A stretch of DNA of 6,648 nt from Streptosporangiaceae bacterium (GTDB taxonomy: Bacteria > Actinomycetota > Actinomycetes > Streptosporangiales > Streptosporangiaceae). Positions 1 to 5,806 of the stretch are shown here, one piece after another; position 1 is the stretch's first letter; each line of letters begins with the position of its first letter. The notes under the pieces are model-generated. The model worked only from the letters and a program-made list of their open reading frames with translations. It was not told the DNA's origin and made no database searches. Made by a program: the position numbers and the translations under genes. The DNA lies in assembly GCA_030045175.1 (NCBI GenBank), contig JASIBM010000245.1, positions 1-6,648 of the forward strand, written 5' to 3'.

Positions 1-959
1 CGCAGCCAGTGCTGGCCCGAGGCGCGGAAACTGCTCCCCCAGTCGTCGTCGAGCGCGTGGTAACTACGCATCTCACCGTCGGCGTAGACCTCGAGGCTGG
101 GTTGCTGTATGCCGCGAGCCGTTATCTGGTTCACGCGCGCGAACCCCCGGCTACCCGTTATCTCCCAGCGCTCGTCGTTCGTGTAGTAGTCAGACCGCAG
201 GTACATCTCCATCGCCACCGTGACGTCCCAGACGCCCCTGACGCCGTTCTCGTGTTCCCAGCAGATCGTGGTCGGCACGTCGAGGTCCACGCCAGGCCCG
301 ACCGAGGTCGTGCCGATCCAGGCCCTGACCTCCTTGATCGGTCCGAAGAGCCAGATGGCCGTCGCGAGCTTGTGCCAGCCGTCGTCGAAGATCATGATGC
401 CGCGATTGCGCTTCATCTGCTCCCACTGCCACATCCAGCTATCGAACGGCACATCCCAGCCACCATGGCTGCTGCCAACCATCTTGACGTGATATCCACA
501 TACATCGCCTATTTCACCCGAGGCTACCGTTGCCTTGAGCCTTCGCAGCGGCTCATGGAACAAGTAGTTCTCCATCACGCGCAGCACGCGGTCGCCGTCG
601 CTGGCCGCCTTCAGCATCCGCTCGGCCTCGAACAGGTCGCTGCACATGGGCTTTTGCAGATTGACGTGCCAGCCGTAGCCGAGCAGTTCGACGACGCCCT
701 CCGGGTGCAGCTGAACTGGCAGCAGGACCTCCACGGCGTCGACCTCGACGCCGCTCGACGCGAGCTCGGCGGCCGAGGCGAACGTGCGCGCGGCCGGCCA
801 GTCTGCCTGCCGCTGCTCGCGGCGCTCCTCGCTGGGGTCGACCAGCGCGACGACCTCGACGTCGGGGTTGCCGATGTAGCCGAGGACGTTTAGGTCGTAG
901 ATCCGGCCGAGGCCGATGAATGCGGCCCGAACCGGACGGTCATAGGGTTGGAACGTCAC
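1..959 (-). CDS. Gfo/Idh/MocA-family NAD(P)-dependent oxidoreductase (3' end outside window)
   Basis: Predicted cytoplasmic dinucleotide-dependent sugar or cyclitol dehydrogenase-like enzyme; the substrate cannot be read from sequence. Translating the minus strand gives 319 residues before the left edge, so the C-terminus is missing. The N-terminal Rossmann fold shows FIGLGRI (G16-x-G18) and an acidic residue, D41, after the second strand (VVALVDPS), which usually means NAD preference. The family EKP motif appears as QKP (Q102-K103-P104), so the lysine is kept but the Glu is replaced. The catalytic-type segment GIMIFDDGWH places D192/D193 and H196 where the family has Asp-x3-His. The GTG start at 959 is chosen because GAGGGGG lies 9 nt upstream. 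An in-frame ATG at 1010 would add 17 residues and has only a weak ribosome site. The gene is divergent from the DyP peroxidase. The family call is firm and the exact start less so. Confidence 0.85.
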   Translation of the reverse strand, partial: MTFQPYDRPVRAAFIGLGRIYDLNVLGYIGNPDVEVVALVDPSEERREQRQADWPAARTFASAAELASSGVEVDAVEVLLPVQLHPEGVVELLGYGWHVNLQKPMCSDLFEAERMLKAASDGDRVLRVMENYLFHEPLRRLKATVASGEIGDVCGYHVKMVGSSHGGWDVPFDSWMWQWEQMKRNRGIMIFDDGWHKLATAIWLFGPIKEVRAWIGTTSVGPGVDLDVPTTICWEHENGVRGVWDVTVAMEMYLRSDYYTNDERWEITGSRGFARVNQITARGIQQPSLEVYADGEMRSYHALDDDWGSSFRASGQHWL

Positions 960-1037
960 CGCGCTTGGCCCCCTCGGGTAGTTCGCGAGACTCTGGGTCG
1001 ACTTGGGCATCCAGACCAACCTGGACCCTTGGCCCGC

Positions 1038-1043
1038 ATAGTA
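1038..1043 (-). promoter_or_regulatory. Candidate extended -10 element for the oxidoreductase gene
   Basis: On the minus strand the hexamer TACTAT is preceded by TGT, giving a TGn-TAnnnT extended -10. A -35 at the usual distance is poor (CTGCCC). Transcription would begin near 1031. That leaves roughly 70 nt before the GTG start at 959, or about 20 nt before the alternative ATG at 1010. This is a consensus match only. No equally good plus-strand promoter for the peroxidase was seen in the rest of the 203-bp divergent gap. Confidence 0.3.
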
Positions 1044-1162
1044 ACAGCCGATGTGGTACAGGGGCAGTAGCCGCCAAACCGCCCATTACCGCCGTCGTGA
1101 TCAGGACGGGGCCCGGCCGTGGGAAGCTTGCTGTCACGTGGACGGCGAAGGAGCGCGTGCTC

Positions 1163-2317
1163 ATGACAGGAACCGTTGGCGCCGACCAGCGGCCGGTACG
1201 TGGCTTGCAGCCGGTGCCTGGCCCGCAGCCGATGCCCGTGGCGCCAGAATCCCAGCCGGTGCTCGGCCCGCTCACCGCCGCAGCGATCTTCTTGGTCGTC
1301 TCGGTGAAGGCGGGCGGCGAGCCGACGGTGCGCGACCTGCTGCCCGACGTGGCCGCGCTGGCGCGATCGGTGGGCTCGCGCGTGCCAGAAGGCGGGCTTA
1401 CGTGTGTCGCAGGGATCGGATCGGACGTGTGGGACCGCCTGTTCGGCGGGCCTCGACCAGCCGAGCTGCATCCGTTCCTTGAGCTGGCGGGGGCGAAGTA
1501 CACCGCGATCGCCACGCCCGGCGATCTCCTGTTCCACATCAGGGCGCGGCACATGGACCTGTGCTTTGAGCTCGCTACGCAGATCATGGACCGGCTGTCC
1601 GGCTGGGTGGCGATCGATGATGAGGTGCACGGCTTCCGCTACTTCGACGAGCGGGACCTGCTCGGCTTCGTTGACGGGACGGAGAATCCGGGTGGGAGGG
1701 CGGCGGTCGCGGCGGTGCTCGTCGGCGAGGATGATCCCGCGTTCGCCAGCGGCAGCTACGTGATCGTCCAGAAGTACCTGCACGACATCCGGGCGTGGGG
1801 CACCTTGCCTGACGAAGAGCAGGAGCGGGTGATCGGCCGCACGAAGCTGTCGAACATCGAGTTGCCTGACGGCGTCAAGCCGGCTAACTCGCACGTCGCG
1901 CTGAACACGATCACGGGAGCGGACGGCGCGCAGCGGCAGATCGTGCGGTTCAACATGGCCTTCGGGAGCGCCGGCCGAGGCGAGTTCGGCACGTACTTCA
2001 TCGGTTACTCGGCGACGCCGAGCGTCACCGAGCAGATGCTGATGAACATGTTCATCGGGAACCCGCCGGACAACTACGACCGGATACTCGACTACTCAAC
2101 CGCGGTCAGCGGCGGGCTGTTCTTCGCACCGCCGGCCGGCTTCCTCGCGAACCTGCCCGATCCGCCCGCGCACGGGATGGCCGGAGCGCGCGGGGAGGCC
2201 AGGGCGCGGCAGGCGGCAAGCCAGGACCAGGCCGACGGGGTGGCCACCGCGACGCCAAGCGCCGGGGGCTCGCTGCGGATCGGCGGGCTGAAGGGCAAGG
2301 CCAATCACGCCAGTTAG
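1163..2317 (+). CDS. B-type dye-decolorizing (DyP) heme peroxidase with encapsulin cargo-loading tail
   Basis: Heme peroxidase that uses H2O2 to oxidise dyes, phenolics or other donors; 384 residues. The DyP signature GFVDG is at 168-172, with distal Asp D171. The proximal heme ligand is H244 (NSHVALN), and the distal Arg and Asn are R262 and N264 (RFNMAFG). These spacings (73, 91 and 93 residues from the Asp) equal those of Rhodococcus jostii DypB (D153, H226, R244, N246). After GTYFIGY and FSTAV-like segments (here YSTAV) the fold ends near 330, followed by an Ala/Gly-rich linker and the tail SLRIGGLKG at 370-378. That tail matches the peptide that docks DyP inside encapsulin shells. The N-terminus carries an extra Pro/Gln-rich stretch of about 30 residues. 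ATG 1163 is chosen for AAGGAG 9 nt upstream; the frame is open back to 920, but that would overlap the divergent gene. No encapsulin gene follows; the next gene converges. Confidence 0.95.
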   Translation: MTGTVGADQRPVRGLQPVPGPQPMPVAPESQPVLGPLTAAAIFLVVSVKAGGEPTVRDLLPDVAALARSVGSRVPEGGLTCVAGIGSDVWDRLFGGPRPAELHPFLELAGAKYTAIATPGDLLFHIRARHMDLCFELATQIMDRLSGWVAIDDEVHGFRYFDERDLLGFVDGTENPGGRAAVAAVLVGEDDPAFASGSYVIVQKYLHDIRAWGTLPDEEQERVIGRTKLSNIELPDGVKPANSHVALNTITGADGAQRQIVRFNMAFGSAGRGEFGTYFIGYSATPSVTEQMLMNMFIGNPPDNYDRILDYSTAVSGGLFFAPPAGFLANLPDPPAHGMAGARGEARARQAASQDQADGVATATPSAGGSLRIGGLKGKANHAS

Positions 2318-2324
2318 GACCGCG

Positions 2325-2338
2325 CCGGCCAGGGCCGG
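2325..2338. terminator. GC-rich hairpin between convergent genes
   Basis: A perfect inverted repeat, CCGGCC-AG-GGCCGG, fills half of the 29-bp gap between the peroxidase stop and the stop of the XRE regulator. It has no T-tract on either side, so it is not a classical intrinsic terminator. GC-rich hairpins without T-tracts are common at convergent gene ends in actinomycetes, and a two-way terminator role is inferred from position only. Confidence 0.35.
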
Positions 2339-2346
2339 GGTGACCG

Positions 2347-3249
2347 CTACGTCTCTGCGATGATCTTGCCAATGAACTGTGACGAGTCCGCCGGGGTCAG
2401 GGCCTCGGTGGACAGGCGGTTCACGACCGCCAGGTAGTTGTCTACGTCGCTTCGCGTCTCGATGTACAGGGCGCTTGTAAGCTGCTCGATGTACACCACG
2501 TCTGGCAGGTCGGACTCGTCGAAGCGCAATAGCGTGAACGATCCCCCGGTCGCCGCGTGCCCGCCGCGCCCGAACGGCAGCACCTGAATGGTGACGTTGG
2601 GCCGCTGGGACACCTCGAGCAGCCGGCGCAGCTGGGCGCGCATGACCTCCCTTCCGCCTACCGGACGCCGCAGCACCGCCTCGTCCGTGATCGACCACAC
2701 CTGGGGAGGATGCTGCCCGACGAGGAGGTCCTGGCGCTTCATGCGCAAGCTCACCCTGCGGTTGATCTCGTCGGCGGGACTGGCCTTGTGGATGTGCACC
2801 ATGGCGGCCCTGGCGTAGTCTTCGGTCTGGAAAAGGCCGTGCACGAACTGCAGTTCGAACGTGCGGATGATGGAGGCGGATGCCTCAAGCCCTAGGTAAA
2901 CCTCGAACCAGTCGGGCAAGAGGTCGCTGTACTTCGCCCACCAGCCAGGGGCGTTCGCCCGCTTGGCCAGATCCAGCATCGCCGCCCGCATCTGCTGGTC
3001 GGTGACACCGTACAAGGTAAGCAGGTCGGCTACGTCTCGCTCCTTGAAGCCCACCCGCCCGTTCTCCAGGCGGCTGATCTTTGACCGGGACGCCCGGATC
3101 TCGTACCCAGCGCGGTCGGGCGAGACGCCGGCGGTTTCACGCAGGCGCCGTAGCTGGTTGCCGAGCAGCATCCGCAGGACGGTAGCCTCGGGCCGGCGGT
3201 GGGACAACGGACCGCTTGGCGGCTCGCTCACGGGCTCCACCGTGCCCAT
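2347..3249 (-). CDS. XRE-family transcriptional regulator with HTH_31 and DUF5753 domains
   Basis: Predicted DNA-binding regulator of the actinomycete WhiJ-like family, 300 residues from the ATG at 3249. The helix-turn-helix spans about residues 30-84 (LGNQLRRLRE, then SRSKISRLENGR as the recognition region). The DUF5753 domain begins at GWW (102-104) and DWFEVYLGLEA and runs to the end, with GLFQTEDYARA, VLPFG, GSFTLLRF and VVYIEQ-type blocks. Proteins of this family usually sit beside a small DUF397 partner, and none is adjacent here. The start is uncertain. An upstream in-frame ATG at 3321 would overlap a candidate -10 and has no ribosome site. GTG at 3240 has GAGG 9 nt upstream and is a good alternative. 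The upstream region carries a strong inverted repeat that could be its own operator. The gene is homologous to the partial gene at the right edge and in the same orientation. Confidence 0.93.
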   Translation of the reverse strand: MGTVEPVSEPPSGPLSHRRPEATVLRMLLGNQLRRLRETAGVSPDRAGYEIRASRSKISRLENGRVGFKERDVADLLTLYGVTDQQMRAAMLDLAKRANAPGWWAKYSDLLPDWFEVYLGLEASASIIRTFELQFVHGLFQTEDYARAAMVHIHKASPADEINRRVSLRMKRQDLLVGQHPPQVWSITDEAVLRRPVGGREVMRAQLRRLLEVSQRPNVTIQVLPFGRGGHAATGGSFTLLRFDESDLPDVVYIEQLTSALYIETRSDVDNYLAVVNRLSTEALTPADSSQFIGKIIAET

Positions 3250-3316
3250 CCTCGGCCCATCCTCGCTTCCTGCCAACGCCGTGCCTGGGAGGAGCAGCGC
3301 TACCATCCCATCCGCA

Positions 3317-3347
3317 ACCATAGCCGTAACATGACGACCGCGATCAA
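3317..3347 (-). promoter_or_regulatory. Candidate promoter of the XRE/DUF5753 regulator
   Basis: On the minus strand, TTGATC (3347-3342) is followed after 19 bp by TATGGT (3322-3317), resembling -35 and -10 elements with a slightly long spacer. Transcription would start near 3310, about 60 nt before ATG 3249. This argues against translation from the ATG at 3321, which falls inside the -10. The inverted repeat at 3330-3360 covers the -35 and much of the spacer, so a protein bound there would block it. Consensus match only. Confidence 0.4.
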
Positions 3348-3360
3348 ACAGGTCGTCATG
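3330..3360. repeat. Perfect inverted repeat, 10-bp arms, 11-bp spacer; candidate operator
   Basis: The arms CATGACGACC (3330-3339) and GGTCGTCATG (3351-3360) are exact reverse complements separated by 11 bp. The core CATGACG recurs at 3462-3468. The longer string GTCATGTCGC (3355-3364) has an exact reverse-complement copy at 3458-3467. The site overlaps the candidate -35 of the XRE regulator. Binding by that regulator is inferred from position. A stem-loop in RNA is the alternative. Confidence 0.5.
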
Positions 3361-3398
3361 TCGCCATTCACCGCACAGCGGTCACCCCTCCGGATACG

Positions 3399-3533
3399 AT
3401 GCACGTGCAGGATAACAAGGCGGATGCACTGTGCATATCGGTTGTGCAGAAGCACTTGCGACATGACGGCGCGTCTTACACGCTAGAGTTGTACACGTTC
3501 CTCATACCGGCCAGGGGGTGGCCCAGCCCATGA
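3399..3533 (+). CDS. Possible small protein of 44 residues
   Basis: ATG at 3399, TGA at 3531-3533. The product begins MHVQDNKADALCISVV and has a central YTLELYTFLIPARGW segment with alternating hydrophobic residues, suggestive of a beta strand. I do not recognise the family. Hand-counted base composition by codon position is coding-like for a high-GC genome: about 58% GC at first, 42% at second and 74% at third positions. Against it: there is no good ribosome site (only GGA 4 nt before the ATG), the ORF is short, and its 5' half coincides with three palindromes that may explain the sequence by themselves. It lies between the divergent XRE and CCCH genes, in the orientation of the latter. It may be a small gene, a relic, or chance. 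Confidence 0.35.
   Translation: MHVQDNKADALCISVVQKHLRHDGASYTLELYTFLIPARGWPSP
3400..3455. repeat. Cluster of three GTGC/GCAC palindromes; candidate operator array
   Basis: Three perfect dyads share GCAC/GTGC half-sites: TGCACGTGCA (3400-3409), ATGCAC-T-GTGCAT (3424-3436) and GTGC-AGAA-GCAC (3444-3455). Their centres are about 25 and 19 bp apart. GATGCAC is also directly repeated at 3398-3404 and 3423-3429. Such repeated symmetric sites in a divergent promoter region suggest a dimeric regulator binding at several positions. The identity of the binder is unknown; the adjacent XRE protein is the natural candidate. Confidence 0.5.
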
Positions 3534-3576
3534 TCTCGCGGCGTTTACCCGGCGTAGCAGCAAATTTTGCCCTAAG

Positions 3577-3605
3577 TCGGCAGATATTCCTGATCGCTTT
3601 AATCT
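3577..3605 (+). promoter_or_regulatory. Candidate promoter of the small CCCH protein gene
   Basis: TCGGCA (3577-3582) and TAATCT (3600-3605) are separated by exactly 17 bp and resemble -35 and -10 elements (TAnnnT type). They would give a leader of about 70 nt before ATG 3682. Consensus match only. Confidence 0.3.
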
Positions 3606-3681
3606 CCCCCAGACGGGCGAGGCCTGACTCTCCCCCGTGCTTCACCGCTCCTTACTCGTCGCTGAACAAGGAGGCATGGCC

Positions 3682-4014
3682 ATGGCCAGCATGACCACAG
3701 ACCAGCTCAAGGCAGTCACCGGCGGCTACGGCCGCGGTCCGCGCGGTTGCCTGTCGACGTTAGGGTCTGGCATCAACTTCTGCCCGATTCCCGGCTGCGG
3801 GAACGAGATCGACCCGTCACGCCTGATGTGCCGAGCGCACTGGTACGACGTGCCGAAGCACATGCGCGACCGGGTCTGGGCAACCTGGCGATCTGGCCAG
3901 GGCGCCATCAGCGCCGAGCACCAAGACGCGGTGCGCGTGGCGATCGCGGTGGTGCACTGCCGCCAGGACCTGCCTGCCGAGCAGGTCGCTTCGGCACCAG
4001 ACCCGAGCGGCTAG
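3682..4014 (+). CDS. Small protein with CCCH zinc-site pattern, function unknown
   Basis: 110 residues. I do not recognise a named family, but a C-x4-C-x10-C-x2-H pattern (C34, C39, C50, H53; CPIPGCG then LMCRAHW) looks like one zinc-binding knuckle. It is followed by basic and aromatic sequence (VPKHMRDRVWATWRSG) and a helix with HQDAVRVAIAVV. Short proteins with this C-C-CxxHW layout followed by a WxxW-type helix occur in actinomycetes and their phages, generally without assigned function. AAGGAGG at 3668-3674 decides the start: ATG 3682 lies 7 nt after it, whereas ATG 3676 is only 1 nt away and ATG 3691 is 16 nt away; all are in frame. The gene is divergent from the XRE/DUF5753 regulator across a dyad-rich region, so co-regulation is plausible. 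It may bind nucleic acid or mediate protein contacts; neither is shown. Confidence 0.8.
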   Translation: MASMTTDQLKAVTGGYGRGPRGCLSTLGSGINFCPIPGCGNEIDPSRLMCRAHWYDVPKHMRDRVWATWRSGQGAISAEHQDAVRVAIAVVHCRQDLPAEQVASAPDPSG

Positions 4015-4025
4015 TCTAGGTAGCC

Positions 4026-4040
4026 GCGCCAGCCCGGCGC
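4026..4040 (+). terminator. Weak hairpin after the CCCH protein gene
   Basis: GCGCC-AGCCC-GGCGC forms a 5-bp GC-only stem 11 nt after the stop codon, without a T-tract. It sits in the 130-bp gap before the nitronate monooxygenase gene. In sequence this GC-rich such a stem can arise by chance, so a terminator role is only suggested by position. Confidence 0.2.
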
Positions 4041-4144
4041 TCCCACGCATCTCCCGCCCCGTACGCGGCATCCGGCCCGGGTAGCGCCCAGGACAGGCAG
4101 CGCCGCGCTCGCCGGGGGTCAAGCCTTCTGAACGGGGCGCGCGC

Positions 4145-5227
4145 ATGAGGATCGATCTCGGGGCGCTTGCCGAGCCAATCGTGCAGGCACCGATGGCGGG
4201 CGGGGTTTCCACGCCGGCGCTCGCGGCAGCGGTGAACGCCGCTGGCGGGCTCGGCTTCCTCGCCGCCGGATACAAGACAGCGGAGGCGGTCAGCGACGAC
4301 ATCCGCGCGCTGCGCGCGCTGACCGACCGGCCGTTCGGGGTCAACATCTTCGCGCCTCCCCGGCCGCTGACCGCCGGGCCGAGGGCGGCAGCCGAGGCAG
4401 GGGTCGCGGCCTATGCCGGGCGGCTCGCGCACGAGGCGGAGCGTTACCGGGTGCGACTCGGCGAGCCCAGGCACGACGATGACGACTTCCGCGCCAAGGT
4501 GGCGCTCGTCGCCCGCGAGCGCGTTCCCGTGGTCTCCGCCACGTTCGGCTGCCCGGAGCCGACGGTGATGGACAGCCTGCACGAGGCCGGGTGCGACGTG
4601 TGGATCACGGTCACCAGCCCGCACGAGGCCGTCGTCGCTGAGCAGGCGGGGGCGGACGCCCTCGTCGTCCAGGGCCTGGAGTCCGGCGGTCATCGCGGCT
4701 ATTTCAGCGACGAATCCGCCGTCGATGACCTTGGCCTGATCGTCGCGCTCCGGCTCATCGCCAGCCGCGTGAAGCTGCCGCTGATCGCCGCGGGCGGGAT
4801 CGCCGACGGCCGGGCGGTCGCGGCTGTGCTCTGCGCCGGCGCCGTCGCAGCGCAGGTCGGCAGCGCGCTGATGCTTACCCCGGAGGCCGCTACCTCGGCC
4901 CCGCACCGCGCGGCGCTGGCTGGATCCGGCGCCACGCGCCTGACCAGGGCGTTCAGCGGACGGACGGCCAGGGGCATCGTCAATCGCTTCATGACCGAGC
5001 ACGACGCCAGCGCACCGGCCGCTTATCCGGACGTCCACCACCTGACCGCGCCGATCCGCTCGGCGGCACGTGCGGCGGGGGACCAGGAGGCGATCAACCT
5101 GTGGGCGGGCCAGGCGCACGCGCTGGCGCAGGCCGCTCCGGCCGGGCAGATCGTGCGCCGCCTCGGCGCCGAGGCACGCGCGGCCATCGCTGCGGTAGCC
5201 CTGCGGCTGGGATCGCCCGGCGCCTGA
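4145..5227 (+). CDS. Nitronate monooxygenase, class I, FMN-dependent
   Basis: Flavin enzyme that oxidises alkyl nitronates, such as propionate-3-nitronate, a toxic inhibitor of succinate dehydrogenase, to carbonyl compounds and nitrogen oxides; cytoplasmic TIM barrel. The 360 residues match the family length. Class I motifs are visible in order: QAPMAGG with TPAL (from Q14), AAGYKTAEA, VVSATFGCP, VVQGLESGGHRG (Q176-G185), IAAGGIADG and GSALML. The catalytic base is H183 in the GGHRG motif, the same position number as in the Pseudomonas aeruginosa enzyme. The ATG at 4145 has only a weak upstream purine stretch (ACGGGG), but no better start lies nearby and the Q14 motif is at the expected distance. 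The stop TGA overlaps the next ATG by one base, implying an operon with the glycosylase. The native substrate is not shown; related 2-nitropropane dioxygenase-like enzymes are the alternative name. Confidence 0.92.
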   Translation: MRIDLGALAEPIVQAPMAGGVSTPALAAAVNAAGGLGFLAAGYKTAEAVSDDIRALRALTDRPFGVNIFAPPRPLTAGPRAAAEAGVAAYAGRLAHEAERYRVRLGEPRHDDDDFRAKVALVARERVPVVSATFGCPEPTVMDSLHEAGCDVWITVTSPHEAVVAEQAGADALVVQGLESGGHRGYFSDESAVDDLGLIVALRLIASRVKLPLIAAGGIADGRAVAAVLCAGAVAAQVGSALMLTPEAATSAPHRAALAGSGATRLTRAFSGRTARGIVNRFMTEHDASAPAAYPDVHHLTAPIRSAARAAGDQEAINLWAGQAHALAQAAPAGQIVRRLGAEARAAIAAVALRLGSPGA

Positions 5228-5769
5228 TGACCCAGCCTGCGAACGCTCCGGCCCGGCCGGGACGACCTACCCGCGCACAGCTGGCCGAGGCCGCGGGAAA
5301 GATGATCCCCGACGTCGCGGCGCCTGGCCTGCGCGTGTTGTTCGCCGGAATCAACCCAGGGCTTTACTCGGCCGCCGTTGGGTACCACTTCGCCCGGCCA
5401 GGCAACCGGTTCTGGCTCGCGCTGCACCTGTCCGGCTTCACCGATCGCCTGCTGCGGCCCGCCGAGCAGGAACTGCTGCCTGGCCTTGGCCTGGGCATCA
5501 CCAACGTCGTCGCGCGCTCAAGCGCGCGAGCTGACGAGCTGCGGGCCGACGAGCTGATCGCCGGCGGCCTGCTGCTGGCGGCCAAGGTGCGCAGGCTGCG
5601 CCCGCGATGGCTGGCCGTCGTCGGCGTGACCGCGTACCGGACGGCGTTCAGCGCGCCAGGCGCCGCGGTCGGGCCGCAGGACGCCAGGATCGGCCAGGCG
5701 TCCGTCTGGGTGCTGCCCAACCCTAGCGGCCTCAACGTTCTTACAACTACACCCAGTCTACCAGGGTGA
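5227..5769 (+). CDS. mug: G/U(T)-mismatch-specific DNA glycosylase (Mug/TDG family), C-terminus probably shortened
   Basis: Base-excision repair enzyme of the uracil-DNA glycosylase superfamily that removes uracil or ethenocytosine from mismatches with G. The 180 residues include LFAGINPGLYS (N43 matches the catalytic Asn, N18 in E. coli Mug), HFARPGNRFW, LGLGITNVVAR, LAVVGVTAYR and the second active-site motif NPSGLN (165-170). Only ten residues follow (VLTTTPSLPG), while E. coli Mug has about 23 after the same motif, including the last helix. Other frames beyond 5737 show no clear continuation, so this looks like replacement or erosion of the 3' end rather than a simple frameshift. ATG 5227 overlaps the preceding TGA (TGATG), suggesting translational coupling to the nitronate monooxygenase. 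The gene converges on the DUF397 gene 37 bp away. Activity may be kept or lost. Confidence 0.88.
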   Translation: MTQPANAPARPGRPTRAQLAEAAGKMIPDVAAPGLRVLFAGINPGLYSAAVGYHFARPGNRFWLALHLSGFTDRLLRPAEQELLPGLGLGITNVVARSSARADELRADELIAGGLLLAAKVRRLRPRWLAVVGVTAYRTAFSAPGAAVGPQDARIGQASVWVLPNPSGLNVLTTTPSLPG

Positions 5770-5806
5770 GTCAGGCAATCCTCGCAGGTCAGACGGCGTG
5801 TGTCGG

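Larger units (their letters stand above)
3250..3681. other. Divergent intergenic region, A+T-richer and dense in dyads
   Basis: This 432-bp stretch separates the minus-strand XRE gene from the plus-strand CCCH protein and is visibly richer in A+T than the flanking genes. Besides the listed promoters and palindromes it holds CCGC-ACA-GCGG (3371-3381), GGCCA-GGGGG-TGGCC (3509-3523), the A+T-rich dyad GCAAATTTTGC (3560-3570), and TCTCCCCC repeated directly at 3603-3610 and 3629-3636. A 44-codon ORF (3399-3533) may be a real gene. No tRNA-like, att-like or insertion-sequence end was recognised. Confidence 0.6.

Noticed and set aside
9..893. Long plus-strand open frame of 294 codons
   Set aside because: It is the antisense shadow of the Gfo/Idh/MocA gene, whose minus-strand translation shows clear family motifs; the shadow shows none.
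920..1162. Upstream extension of the peroxidase frame by 81 codons
   Set aside because: It would overlap the start of the divergent oxidoreductase, shows no family similarity, and ATG 1163 has a well-placed AAGGAG.
956..1894. Long minus-strand open frame opposite the peroxidase
   Set aside because: Arg/Pro/Ala-rich shadow typical of high-GC DNA; the plus strand carries the full DyP motif set.
3250..3321. 24-residue N-terminal extension of the XRE regulator that looks like a weak signal peptide (MVALLLPGTALAG)
   Set aside because: It has no ribosome site, its ATG lies in a candidate -10, and secretion makes no sense for a DNA-binding protein.
3330..3455. CRISPR-like or attachment-site repeats
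   Set aside because: The repeats are short palindromes of differing sequence and spacing, with no direct repeat-spacer pattern, tRNA or integrase nearby.
3199..3486. Plus-strand open frame of 95 codons across the regulator start
   Set aside because: Arg/Cys/Thr-rich composition, overlap with the HTH gene and the inverted repeat, no ribosome site, no family likeness.
4016..5119. Minus-strand open frame of 367 codons opposite the nitronate monooxygenase
   Set aside because: Low-complexity, Arg/Gly-rich shadow without recognisable domain; the sense strand has all class I motifs.
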